From: Meandrina meandrites
Taxonomy: Eukaryota; Cnidaria; Anthozoa; Scleractinia; Meandrinidae
Assembly (NCBI GenBank): GCA_963693305.1
Contig: OY855905.1
Location: 17,645,437 to 17,709,436 of the forward strand
Reading direction: 5' to 3'
Length of the DNA stretch: 64,000 nt
Translations under genes and position numbers: made by a program
Part shown: piece after piece, positions 10,757-21,371 of the stretch
Layout: each line of letters begins with the position of its first letter
Position numbering within the stretch: position 1 is the first letter of the stretch
Notes under the pieces: generated by a model
What the model saw: only the letters and a program-made list of their open reading frames with translations
The model's database searches: none
Told to the model about the DNA's origin: nothing

Positions 10757-11605
10757 GAACATGCCACGCCACATGCCATATTCATTGCTAAATAAAATGC
10801 ATGATTACAAAGCTCAGCCGCAATTTATCCGTGGCATGTTTATTTCCAGGTGCTAAATAATCTTGAGAATGCGGCAAGTTTGAATAATTTACTGTAACAA
10901 GAGCGTTTTCAAAGCGCTCCAAATTGGAAGACGAGAGGTAGCTATCTTGGCGAGCCAAATTCGACGAGTTTCATCGAGACAAGACACAGGAAACTAGATA
11001 AAGTTGTTTGTATATATGGTGTATTTTGTCATACTTGAAAATGAAAGAAAAAAAATCGGTTGTTTTTTTTTAATTCGAAAAAAAACGAGTATTTAAAAAT
11101 TCACAATTTATGAATCGTAAACCTCTTCCTCTTCATTTGTGTACAACTTTTGTTAGGAGTTTCCGATCTTTCCATACTTTTCGGCAACGTTTTAGCTGGC
11201 ATTAAGCTTTCAAATAATCCATGGGATCTTAGCATTACTTAGCCTTGTTGTAACAGCTCCTAATTATACACAAGCATAATATTTTAAAGCAATAATTCAA
11301 CAGTCAACTGTGCAGCAATTTCTACCCAGTCGATTTCGTTGAAACTTGCTCACATTAAAACTTGAATAATTTGAACTTGTTGACATTAATTAGAAAAAAA
11401 TCCATCGTCGCGTTTGGAAAATATTTCATAAATTGATTTTTTCAAAAACGCTAATATCTCGTATTCGTCTATTTTGTTCTCCCTAAAGTTTAAAGCTTTA
11501 TAAAATTTGAACATTTGTTATATCGATTGCCAAAAATCAGAGAGATCGGTTAACGCTGACATGCCAAAAACTCGATTTAGAAAAGAGCACCTCCGGTGTT
11601 AACGA
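10757..11605. mobile_element. Half copy of a TTAA-flanked palindromic transposon
   Basis: From 10836 to about 11595 this matches one arm of the element at 32296-33898, in the same order as 33110-33870. Shared phrases include GGTGCTAAATAATCTTGAG, ATTCGACGAGTTTCATCGAG and AACTCGATTTAGAAAAGAGC. The central loop (10757-10836) is inverted relative to the other copy, as expected if the palindrome centre flipped. The outermost terminus is replaced, and the opposite arm is absent. It abuts the decayed gag. Confidence 0.8.
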
Positions 11606-13072
11606 GTCAATAAATCGAGGGATAAAATGGCAAAGAACCGATTAAGTTGACAAAAGCGTAGAACTTGGAAATTGCAATGACCACTATAACAGCTGATCCA
11701 CCACATGCGGTGAATTACGTTTTACATTATTTTCGGTCTGAAAAGTCTAAAAGATAAAAGCCGAGTTTCGATTCAAAGGATAGTTTTTCATGTAGCTGAG
11801 CTACCATCATTGATAGTAGGCCGGTCGAATATTGGGCAGCAAAAAACAAAATTGTGAAGACGTTGGAAGCGGTAGTTTATCCGCGCAAACGGCTTCGGTT
11901 TTATGAAACGGTGAAACCGAATTTTTTTTGTCCTTTCACACTTCAATACAATTCATGGCCTCTCTTCAAAGAAGTAAATCTAAATCAAACGTCCTTCTCA
12001 ATAACCATTTGACACGTTTGCATCCGAAAAAACGTTTCCGTTTCACTGTCGAACGCAGGCATATTTCCAGCTGTCGCTTGTCAAACACAACCGAATGTGC
12101 TGCTTTTCCCAGTACTTTTTCCGCCTCTCCTTTCTTTAATTCACTCAGACTTGCGGCAAATATGAATACTTAACACAGAGTTGACTTGTTCCCTCATCAA
12201 ATTTACAAGAGGAGACAACGAATAAGGCGATCCAAAGAATCGCTGAGAGGGTCAAACATCGAAGGCAAAGCTTGACAAACACGTACAAGCGATTTTAAAT
12301 TACTGATTCACGAAAACATCGCTTTTCTTCTCCCCTTTGCAAATTCTGAAATTGTGTCTCTGAAATGAATTTAGTAATATATCCTAAACCAGTGAGTTTA
12401 TAGCTCTGTCGAATTCCGGGTCGAAATACATGCATATACATGTTGTTTTGATCTCGCCACGCGAACAGCGTCGTGCAATCAAGGTCAACCTACCGATATT
12501 GGTAAATTCAACGGATATATCCAACAGATATTGGTAAATTTGATTGGCTAAGTGGCGGAAAGAAATGTTGGCTTCGGTTGAGCAGGCGTTTGTGGAGACC
12601 GAGTGCAATTCAATCTCGGCTTAAAACAACTGCGTGGGAGGCTACAGTTTACAGACATGTTGTTTGTTCTGTTGATATTGACGGCCAGGATGTGTCCAGT
12701 GATTTCGTGAACTTCTTTCGCTTTGGGCTTCAATTGAGCAGCTGCTGCATCACTGTCGGGGGAGGGTTTGATAGTTTCTGAAACAGCAATGCTTGAGTCT
12801 TCCGAACCATTAAGATATTTTCCATTGAGGTAGCCGAAACTTTCAAATTAGTGAACTGGTATAACTGGTCAATCTCAACTATATATTGACTGCGTCTCCC
12901 CACAAATTATGTAAGACGCACTTTGAACGCAGCGACCGTCGAGTCTGATCGACTTGGAAGATCTAAAAGATTTTAGTGTGACTGCAGGCCACTATAATTT
13001 ATATGTGCGCTGTATGCTTTAAAGCTTAGGTATTTAAGGGAAGCATGGGCCTTTAGGGAGTGATGCTCTTCT
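11606..13072. other. Intergenic, no supported gene
   Basis: A minus-strand open stretch at about 12560-12850 has fairly protein-like composition (SEDSSIAVSETIKPSPDSD and HEITGHILAVNINRTNN) but no clear splice sites and no domain. It is left unassigned. Confidence 0.4.
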
Positions 13073-13420
13073 ACGTCACATCATCAGCGAACTTAGTCAT
13101 CTTTGAGTGTTCTAAGACAGAGATTGAATACCGTTTATGTACACTAAGAATAGCAGTGGCCCAAGAATACTGCTCTGAAGTACCCCCATAGTGGTTTTAG
13201 CTGGGGGGAGAAAGCATCATTACTGATCGTTTGTTAGAATCGACCAGAGAGATATGAGCGGAACCACGCCAAGCTTTTTCCAGCCACTCCTAGACTCTTG
13301 AGCTTAGTAACAAGGATCAAGTGATCAACAGTATCAAAACACTGCTCCCGTTACGGACCCCTTGTCCACGCTCTCTAGGATTTGATCTGTAATCAACTAT
13401 TCTAGTTCTCCGAAATCCCG
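13073..13420 (-). pseudogene. LINE reverse transcriptase relic
   Basis: The minus strand reads, with stops and frame changes, ILESVDKGSVTGAVF, then FDTVDHLILVTKLKSLGVAGKSLAWFRSYLSGRF, then a decayed pre-C block, then TKFADD. This is RT motifs A through C of a CR1/Jockey-like LINE, ending at the catalytic ADD box near 13075. Only about 350 bases survive, and the frame is disrupted several times. Confidence 0.8.
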
Positions 13421-13695
13421 TGGAGGGTCACATATTATATTACCTTCTTTTTTCCCGCGGATGCCAAAAAACTCTTACTGATTATCACTTTCCCGTGAAA
13501 GTTAAGTGAGTAGCGAACAAGTTAATTTTGTTCATCTTTTAAGGGATTTATTTCATGATTTGACGGAAAGGCAACAGAATCAACAGCGATCAGTTCAGAT
13601 CACGCGAGACTTCTTTCAGGGTTGCCGCTCATAAGAGCCCAAAAAATTCCCTGACCTTTCCCTGACCTCAAAATAATTTTCAGCAAAGGCTGCTT

Positions 13696-13968
13696 TTACA
13701 TTTGCTGAGGCTTCTTCTGCAGACGATCAATATTCTTCTCTTCATTTTCGATCTCTTTACGCTTTTCACAGGATTTTGAACGCATGGCACTTGCCTTCAC
13801 CAACAAATCCATTTTGGTTTTTTGTTTCAGACTCTGTAGCAAGTGCATCTGCTTGTTAAGGAGGCTCACAACGGTTTCCAGCAATTTCAAGCTCTTAAAC
13901 TTTGATGGGCCAGTACTACAAATCTTTACTAGTTGCTGCAACAATAATGATATCGACCAAATGTCCAA
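13696..13968 (-). pseudogene. Possible C-terminal remnant of a transposon protein (coiled coil)
   Basis: An open minus-strand frame of about 90 codons reads as one long amphipathic helix rich in Lys, Glu and Leu, with the end SCEKRKEIENEEKNIDRLQKK. It stops at 13696. Similar helical tails occur in transposon proteins. The frame crosses the outer edge of the palindrome at 13857 without a break, so its first third is duplicated in inverted form on the other side. Function unknown. Confidence 0.35.
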
Positions 13969-14537
13969 TCATTGCTGAATAAGTTGTGGTCATTTTCATG
14001 ACGTCACTGGTTACTATAGCAACAGTTTTGCCTGTGAAAAACACCCTTATTTTTCCCTTTAAGTGCTTATAACTCAAAAACGAGTCCAGTGACCCCCATT
14101 TTTTATTATTGAATAATGATTGGCATGTTAAGATGCAACTTTTTGCAAAGTTAAAAAAATTTCTGCAGAGCAGTTTCAGAGCCACCTTAAATTTTCGAAA
14201 ATTTAAGGTGGCTCTGAAACTGCTCTGCAGAAATTTTTTTAACTTTGCAAAAAGTTGCATCTTAACATGCCAATCATTATTCAATAATAAAAAATGGGGG
14301 TCACCGGACTCGTTTTTGAGTTATAAGCACTTAAAGGGAAAAATAAGGGTGTTTTTCACAGGCAAAACTGTTGCTATAGTAACCAGTGACGTCATGAAAA
14401 TGACCACAACTTATTCAGCAATGATTGGACATTTGGTCGATATCATTATTGTTGCAGCAACTGGTAAAGATTTGTAGTACTGGCCCATCAAAGTTTAAGA
14501 GCTTGAAATTGCTGGAAACCGTTGTGAGCCTCCTTAA
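13856..14537. repeat. 682-bp near-perfect palindrome bounded by TTAA
   Basis: The sequence reads the same on both strands about the point 14196/14197. The two arms (about 340 bases each) differ at two seen positions that alter the mirrored reading (TCCAGTGACC versus its partner with CCGG, and ACTAGTAAAG versus ACTGGTAAAG). TTAA lies at both outer edges (13856-13859 and 14534-14537) and on both sides of a 12-base centre, ATTTTCGAAAAT (14187-14190 and 14203-14206). Each arm can be read as a 327-bp unit. One end is GGTGGCTC and the other GGAGGCTC, and both abut TTAA. The twin 122-codon open frames on opposite strands are a consequence of the symmetry. Confidence 0.95.
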
Positions 14538-14818
14538 GTAAGTTCCTGAACCATTTTCTCAAACAAAATTCCCTGACTTTGACAAGAACTGAGATTTTCC
14601 CTGACCTTTTGCAAATTCCCTGACCTTAAAAAAATTGTTTTTCCCTGACCGTGGCAACCCTGTCTTTGTTCTTTAACAGAGTAGAGTTGGGAATGCCGTT
14701 ATGTCCAACTGTGTGCAGTCAATGCCTACATAAGGTGCATCAATAAAGAATTAAAATCATGCATACAGTATAACCAAATAAATCAATGCCACCAGACACA
14801 AATATATATTTTCCATTG

Positions 14819-14824
14819 TTTATT
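14819..14824 (-). terminator. Candidate polyadenylation signal of the rhotekin-like gene
   Basis: AATAAA on the minus strand, about 510 bases past the stop codon at 15335. This is the first plausible signal noted. The stretch 14665-15334 would then be mostly 3' untranslated sequence. Confidence 0.35.
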
Positions 14825-15334
14825 TGAAACACATTTTTAGACACATGTAACAGAAGAGAAGAAATAACGAGTAGACTTTTCTGGTTAAAAAGTCGCGAAT
14901 ATCTAATATTAACAAAGTACCACATTTAGCGCACACAATTAAATTACATTTCCAAAAACAAAAAATTGGAATGCAAAAATTGACGATATCTGTTGTATAA
15001 ATTAGAGCTTCAATATTGCCAAGATCAGACAATCGAGCCCCAGGTGTATTTTTCTTAATCAGTCCAGGTGATGTGACTTTCCTCACTGGTGACATTCCTT
15101 GCACTGAAGTCATTTCTCAAATTCAGGAAATGGAAATCTCAGTCAGACTTAGCTGCCTTATGGAAATACACTGGGTTGCTTCTAGTCTTGCGGTTCATCC
15201 TGCAGCAGCGTCACACTTAAATATCTGTAAAAAGCCTGGTCACCTCGTTATGTACAATCATGCACCTTTAATTATGTTGTCTTCCCTGATCCATATCAAT
15301 TTCAGGGTTGTTATTTGCATCCAGTATTAAATAG

Positions 15335-15519
15335 TTAAATTGTAGTTTCATAATTCAACACATTCTCATCCGCCCCTTTCTTAGTTCCCTTTTTAAAGCT
15401 TCTATTTTGAGGTACTCTTCTTTGCCAGATGTCATACGTACATTCGATGCTCGGGGAATCCGCTGAAATTGATTTCAATTCGCCAAGGGGCTCACGTTTC
15501 CTGTCACCCTTCAGACTTC
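15335..15519 (-). CDS. Rhotekin-like gene, terminal coding exon
   Basis: The acceptor is a pyrimidine-rich stretch ending in CAACAG before 15519. The two leading bases GA complete a glycine codon with the last G of the preceding exon. The exon then reads SLKGDRKREPLGELKSISAD, continues with a serine-rich stretch (SPSIEC) and a basic end (SFKKGTKKGADEN), and stops with TAA at 15337-15335. It encodes about 61 residues of probable disordered C-terminal tail, the position of the proline/serine-rich tail in rhotekins. There is no domain to confirm the assignment. It rests on strand, position, splice signals and phase fit, so it is less certain than the PH exons. Confidence 0.55.
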
Positions 15520-18500
15520 CTGTTGAGTGGAAGGACAGAATCATTTGCACTAATTTGAGTGCGTTTATCTGGCTATCTACTTTAATTTTTCTTCGCCAAA
15601 TTTTCAGATGAGAGGAAAATAACTGCCTTACAATGCAAATTCAAAGGTAGTTGTGGTTACAACTTATCCACATCCAACATCTCAAAATGTAATCTATAAA
15701 AACATTTTCATTAATGAATCTCTTATAAACCAATTAAGCTTGCTCGGGACTGTTCTGGCTAAGAAACGTATAAAAATGTGTAACACGTGTACGTGCAGAA
15801 CCTTTGAAAGCTTTCATAGCTGGTAGTGTTTTCATCGCTAGATTTTATTTCTGCTTGTAACTAAAACATGCGCAAAAACCAGAACACCAGAATTTCTGGC
15901 ATGATTAATTTTATTTTCCCAGAATCGCACGTGCCATAAATGAGAAAAGGTTTGCATGATTGGTGGAAAAGTTTATTTTGCATGTCTGATCTTGTAGTAT
16001 GGTATCAACATCGAACAAAAACTAATAGCGAAGCATGCGAGTGACTTCATGACTCAGACAAGACTCGGACAAACAAACAAACAAACCGAAATGGTGGCGA
16101 ATTTTCCTTACTAAAACAGCCGGTTTTCCCAAAACACTTTTTTGAAACGAAAACTTCACCTAGATTTCCTCTATTTCTCTCAGAACAGGCTGATGTTGTT
16201 TGAGCCTTCTGGGGGTATAAACGTGGCGCGCTTCGCTATTAGCACTCGTCACGCATGTTTTTCCCGGTTATCTTACGGTGTGTTTGATAAGGAAATCCGG
16301 ATTTGAATTGTGAAATCCAGATTTCCGATATTCCAATAAAACACAAAATCGAAAAACAGATTTTGACCTACCAAAATCCTTCTCTGATTTGATTTCATGG
16401 ATTTGTTCTTTGTGAAATCGTATTAAAGGTCAAATGAACCAAATTTTCGGCAATCTTTCTTTTGCGATTTTAAAGAAACTAAACGCTAAAAGAACCCATT
16501 ATTAAATAAACTTAGGAAGAAATTTTGTTTTCTGAGCCTTAAAGCGTGAACTATAGCAAAAACTACGAAGATTTCCGAAGGCTTCACGAAAACGTTTCCA
16601 AAATGACCGCGCATTGGAATGGAAGGAATGGATCGAGCTTTGAATTTTGTGACGTAATAATTTTTTTGACGGCTTTGCGATCGAGGGGACGATCGTCATT
16701 TGAAGAGCGAATAATGTAAAGTTTGAGAGTTTGAGTCAGTCTGAGTAATTCAAGTGATTCTGAAAAGACCTAAGTTCTTTTAAAACATGGTAGTTATATT
16801 TTTTACTACACTGGAATCCAGTTTAAAAGATTAATAATTATTAGAGCACTGAGTAAAATTGTGAGCATTGTGCGATATAGGAGGATTTCAAACACTGGAT
16901 GGCTAATAAAAATCATCAGTCCGCTCAGCTTGGTATGGAACAACGAATTTTGTTATATACCTCAACTGAAATGCAATTACTTTTGGAATTGCACGCAATT
17001 ATTCTTGGTTTGCACGTGACGTCATAAAATTTTAAACTCATTATTGTGAGGTCTTCTAATTTTTTTCCTACACTAGGTTGAAGATGAGCTAAAAAAAAAT
17101 CTTTTTGCAAGTTTTCAGTGTTGTAGAGTCCGTCGCTTTAAAAATACAGCATTTTGAATTTCCTAATTTTAATCTTGCGTGACACGGAGATGGTGGCCGC
17201 GACAAACGCTTCACTGGTTGAAAAAAGGTCTCCTCTTATGGTTTTCAGCACTTAAAACATTTTTAAGTCTTAGGAGATGTGTTTATGCGCATATATACGA
17301 GCGCACGAGCAAAGAGAAAGCGCTTTCATCGTAGAAGTGAGTTTCAGATGATTTGGCGGCCATGTTGGTGTACTAAAGTTGTACACCAACATGGCGTCTC
17401 CATACAAAGCTCTATAAATTTGCGTGAAACGTTTTGTCGAATAACTCAGAAACAGCGCATCACAGAGACCTGAGACTTGAAGAAGTTATTCCAGTGTAGG
17501 TCTCCTATAACATTTCATTTTCGTAGCTTCTTTCATTGAGCGGTTTCTAATTTATTCTTTTATGGCGTGACAGTGCAAGCCAGCAATATATAGTCAGGAC
17601 GTGTGCGGCTTGAAACCCGGATCGGTATGAGCGCGAATGTGGATGTGGCCAAAAGCTAAGATTGTATTCGCTACTTTCTTTTTAGTACTCGAGAGTCACA
17701 CAAAACACAGGAATAAATTTCTACACAAAAATTAAACTTGAATGAAAGGATATTTCTCAATGCAAATTCGAAACCGCAAACCATCACGCAGGGTAAAACT
17801 TTCTTGAATGAATAAATTCGTGTCATTTTCAACTGAAGGAAAATTCAGTGGTGAATAACAAATACAGAGCGTTTACCGACTGTCTCCACGGACACTGTGA
17901 GGTTTGTTTCTATTACCTGCTTATATTCCATATTTTGGCCTTGTTATTTAGCTTGTACACATTAACATGCGTCAAAAACACGTCACAAAAAGCGTGTACG
18001 TGGAAGCTGCATTATTCGGTGAGGATATTGAATCGATACTGAAGTTGATATATTGAAGTTCGCAATACTTGCCAAGTCAAACCAATAATACTAGCAAGCT
18101 CTAGTTATTAAAATTCCTTACTTCAAACTTGCTACATTAAGTAAAAGATGAACGAACAGTTGCACGTAGTCTCGCTGTTCTTCGGCGGGTATTCTTCGCC
18201 GTTGTTATTTGATCTTCGGCGGGCACTCTTCGCAGTATTTAATTTTCTGATCAAAAAGTCGTTGGGACTGCATCCTCGTTAAGGCAACTCTTTGAGGCTT
18301 GAAGGCAGAATCCAGAAACCTCCTTACTGGTAGATGTTGTTCAATACAGTTTTCAGTAAAATGAGCCGCATTAAATGCGTGAGTGCTTGTTTTGGTTCAA
18401 ACAATTCTCTTTTCATTTTTACAACTCAACGTTCTCTAAATTTTGAATCTTCAGAAAACTTAAAAGTACTTACTTGGTATTATTTCAGTTTATTGCTGCT

Positions 18501-19118
18501 CAAAACACCATGATTTCCGCTTTAAACGAAGTCACCGACTTGGTGAACTTCAGAACTGAACGGCTTTGAATTTCCCGCATTGTACAGGTCACCAACAGTG
18601 ACGTCTTAGTTGTGTTTCCGACAATTTCCAGACAGTTTTTCCGACTGCTCTACGATTATGAAGGCCAAAAATAAGCACTTTTAAACTTGCAATATCTCTG
18701 CGGTGCAAAGTCCAATTACTTTGAAACTTCAGAATATGTTTATTTGGCTCTTAATTAACAGATTGGGCAAAAATAAAGAAAAAGTCAAAATTTTGGTTCA
18801 TTTGACCTTTAAAGCTGACGTTCACTTCCAAAACAGACAACCAAAAAATTCGCGCCGGTTCAAAAAACGCAGAATTTAGTCATTTCGCGTTGTTAAAAAA
18901 ATTCTCCAAGAGTTACGAACGCACGTGCACAGCCATTTTCCTGCTTATTTAACTCTTTCTTTGCAATTGTGGCCAGCTAAATCTCCCCACTGAATTACGC
19001 GAGCAGAATTGGCGGAGCACAAACCGCTAATTACGAGGACAGATTTACAAATCCTTTTTCAGATTTCCCCAAAACGGCAATAATAATCAAATCCATAAAA
19101 TCCAAGGTTGGATTTCTT
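15520..19118. other. Intron of the rhotekin-like gene, mostly unassigned
   Basis: AT-rich sequence with a short (CAAA)n tract near 16070-16088 and a self-complementary patch around CCGGATTT at 16280-16345 that recurs in style at 20500-20640. A short run of related phrases, TTCTTCGGCGGG, lies at 18178-18235. No complete element or extra exon was recognised. Confidence 0.4.
17359..17395. repeat. Perfect 15-bp hairpin
   Basis: GCCATGTTGGTGTAC and its exact reverse complement are separated by 7 bases. The surrounding 200 bases look like a dispersed element, but no ends were found. Confidence 0.85.
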
Positions 19119-19516
19119 AGGTTGCGTTCGATTGACCCTATTCCGGAATAAGAATATATTCCGGATTATTCCAGAATAGCCATTCCGTCCGTACGTCAAT
19201 AAAACGATTATTCCGTTTCTGGAACAATGCCCGCAATATTCTTTCATTTCTTCGTACAATGAAATGAGGAGAAGCGTCTCTTCCAGACTCCAGGAGTATC
19301 CTTTTCTGAGTAACGTTTCAAGGTTGCCAGCGGTAGCCATTTTGTTTGTTGTTTTGAAAAAGACCGCAAGGCGAGGACGCGGTGACGTCATTATTCTGGA
19401 TTATTCCCCAGAGCAGAATGCTTGGAATACATGTATTCCGGAATCGGAATAGCGACTCAATCGGACGCACATTCGGGGTTATTCCTTTTATTCTTATTCC
19501 GGAATAAGGTCAATCA
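19119..19516. mobile_element. Harbinger-like MITE carrying the start of a Myb/SANT-like frame
   Basis: The left end GGTTGCGTTCGATTGACC is followed by TATTCCGGAATAAGAATA. The right end has TATTCTTATTCCGGAATA followed by AGGTCAATC. The outermost right bases are cut by the next element. On the minus strand a frame begins MATAGNLETLLRKGYSWSLE and continues ETLLLISLYEEMKE. That is the first helix of a Myb/SANT-like (MADF-like) DNA-binding domain of the sort encoded by PIF/Harbinger elements. It then breaks down, so this looks like a deletion derivative that kept the first exon of its parent. Confidence 0.6.
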
Positions 19517-20463
19517 TAGGCCATTTTCGTATTCTCGGTATCTAACTGGAACTAGCGTGCAATGGAGGCTTATGTGGGGGAATATCAATAAAAACAGCTT
19601 CATGTGATTTGTATAGGTAATCACATGATTTCGAGTGCAATTTGGGATAAATCAGCACGAGTAAATTTTTCAAAGGCTAACCAAATTGCACGAGCCCGTA
19701 GGGCGAGTGCAATTTGTAGTCTTTGAAAAATTTACGAGTGCTGATTTATCCCAAATTGCACAAGAAAAATCATGTGATTACTTGTTAATAATACACATAC
19801 AAAAATGTCTCTCCAAGTGGATGACAAACAAGGTGTGTTCGGTCGGTTACCTTTCCGAATCGTTGTTAAAACATTACGGAGTTGCCAAGCTTTGTAAATC
19901 CAAATACTGCCACGGAATTTTAAAGCTCTCTGTCATCCATTATCAGTTGCTTTTATCCTCATTCAGTTACATGGGAATGAGCTGAAATGTGCGACTTCAA
20001 TTCAGGCTTGTAATCTTCCTTCTTTACGAGCTGTCGCGAAAGAAAATCCTCGATTGGTAGCCTTCAATAGTTTCGTAGAGCTGCTTTTGTGCTGCACAAA
20101 CGTGCAGTTGCTAGTATATTAGTTTATACACTGATAATTTTCGTTAAATCGGTCTAACTTTGCATTAATTGATGTTTTTGTTCTCTCCAAACCCTCCGAC
20201 AGCGGCCGCCATTTTGTTTGGTGCGCTTTCGCGGCTTTCCTGTCAATCAACTTAATTTCAACTTTCTGCACTCAATTTCACCTTTTTGCACTCAATTTCA
20301 ACTTTCTGCACTGTTTGGGATTAATTGACGTGCTCTCAGCCAATAACCTTGCTGAAATTTTTGCATGTGTATTATTAGCATTAGAAACATTTTACCCGCA
20401 TTAGCCTCCATTGCAAGCTAGTTCCAGTTCCAGTTCCGATACCGAGAACACGAAAATGGCCTA
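19517..20463. mobile_element. TIR element of about 950 bp with nested inverted repeats
   Basis: Left end AGGCCATTTTCGTATTCTCGG, with the phrase GGAACTAGCGTGCAATGGAGG. The right end is its inverse, with AACTAGCTTGCAATGGAGGC and TTCTCGG(TATC). The flanking bases are TA at both sides. Inside, TTAATAATACACATAC (19786-19801) mirrors GTATTATTAGC-type sequence near 20376, indicating a second, nested inverted-repeat element. A long hairpin sits at 19618-19780. There is no transposase. Confidence 0.65.
19618..19780. repeat. 163-bp hairpin repeat
   Basis: TAATCACATGATTT at the left mirrors AAAATCATGTGATTA at the right. Within the arms, GTGCAATTTGGGATAAATCAGC mirrors GCTGATTTATCCC. The loop is near 19699. 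Confidence 0.9.
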
Positions 20464-21371
20464 TTGAAATCCACCTTGGAGAGAGATTTTGGTGCGGTAA
20501 AATCCGTTTTGGATTTCGAGAATTATTGGGAAGTCCGAAATCCGGATTTCAAAATCCACATTCCAATCCCAATCAAGTGCACCCTTAATACACGGATTGG
20601 GGTTCCAAATCCACTTGACACGGGTTTAAGGTTATTAACTCCAATGTTTTGAACAATGACTAGAATTCTTAAGAATACTGGGCGAGACATGGACACAAAC
20701 TATAAATTTTTACCGCTGAATAATGATTTTCTAGCTTTCTGATTGGCTCCCTCCACTATGAATCTGAGTTATATCCTTAAGTTGACCAAATAAGGAAAAA
20801 TAACGAATTTCTTGATTTTTTTGTATAAAACAAAAATATATCTTTCCTCGTCGCGGACGAAAAATTATCGAGATGCGAGTAAATTTTGCCCCAAGAAATT
20901 CAGAAGATCTTAGAAAATGCCATGCTGTCCAACACAAAAAAGCCCCGAAGTTCGGACTGAAAAAGAGAGTGTGTTCAATTCATTTCAAGACGCTCAAAGA
21001 ATTATGAAACATGATACAACACTTGCGACTTCCATAACGTGTACCGTATTTCAGAGTGGCTTACCAGTCAAGGAAATGGCGAAATAAGAATTGAATGACT
21101 GCCTCAAGTCTTTTCACACCTCAGCGAGAACACAGTAAAATGGCTCGCAATTGTACATGGCTTTTTCAATGAAATCTCTCATCTTTGCTCTCAGCCACGC
21201 TGCAAACAGTGTCATGTGACACTTGTTTTCATGTATTTTTCTTGGAGCGGAAATAAATTTTTCTTGCATCTGCTGGTTATTTGAGAAGTATTTGAAAATT
21301 ACTAATATTTACTAAAACAGTTATTCTTCGTGGACATGCCAAGCAAATGCTAAACAAACTAAGGCCCTCCT
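20464..21371. other. Intron sequence, unassigned
   Basis: The first 180 bases contain repeated ATCCGGATTT/AAATCC phrases of a probable MITE. The rest shows nothing recognised. Confidence 0.4.

Larger units (their letters stand above)
13617..14662. mobile_element. hAT-like element with CAGGGTTGCC ends
   Basis: The left end CAGGGTTGCC (13617-13626) faces the right end GGCAACCCTG (14653-14662). TTCCCTGACC-type subterminal repeats lie inside both ends. This terminal sequence is typical of hAT transposons. The flanking 8-mers (ACTTCTTT and TCTTTGTT) do not match, so no target duplication is claimed. The interior holds a short helical coding remnant and a large palindrome. There is no complete transposase. 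Confidence 0.65.

Noticed and set aside
12560..12850. Minus-strand open stretch that looks like an exon
   Set aside because: Composition is suggestive, but no good acceptor or donor was found and no family is recognised.
13916..14477. Twin 122-codon frames on opposite strands
   Set aside because: They are mirror images created by the palindrome; neither has a domain or a separate conserved start.
13609..14670. 8-bp target duplication for the CAGGGTTGCC element
   Set aside because: The flanking octamers share only a short TCTTT phrase out of register; no duplication is claimed.
14820..15113. Minus-strand frame of 97 codons after the rhotekin-like stop
   Set aside because: It lies in the probable 3' untranslated region; the only plausible part (about 40 residues) has no domain.
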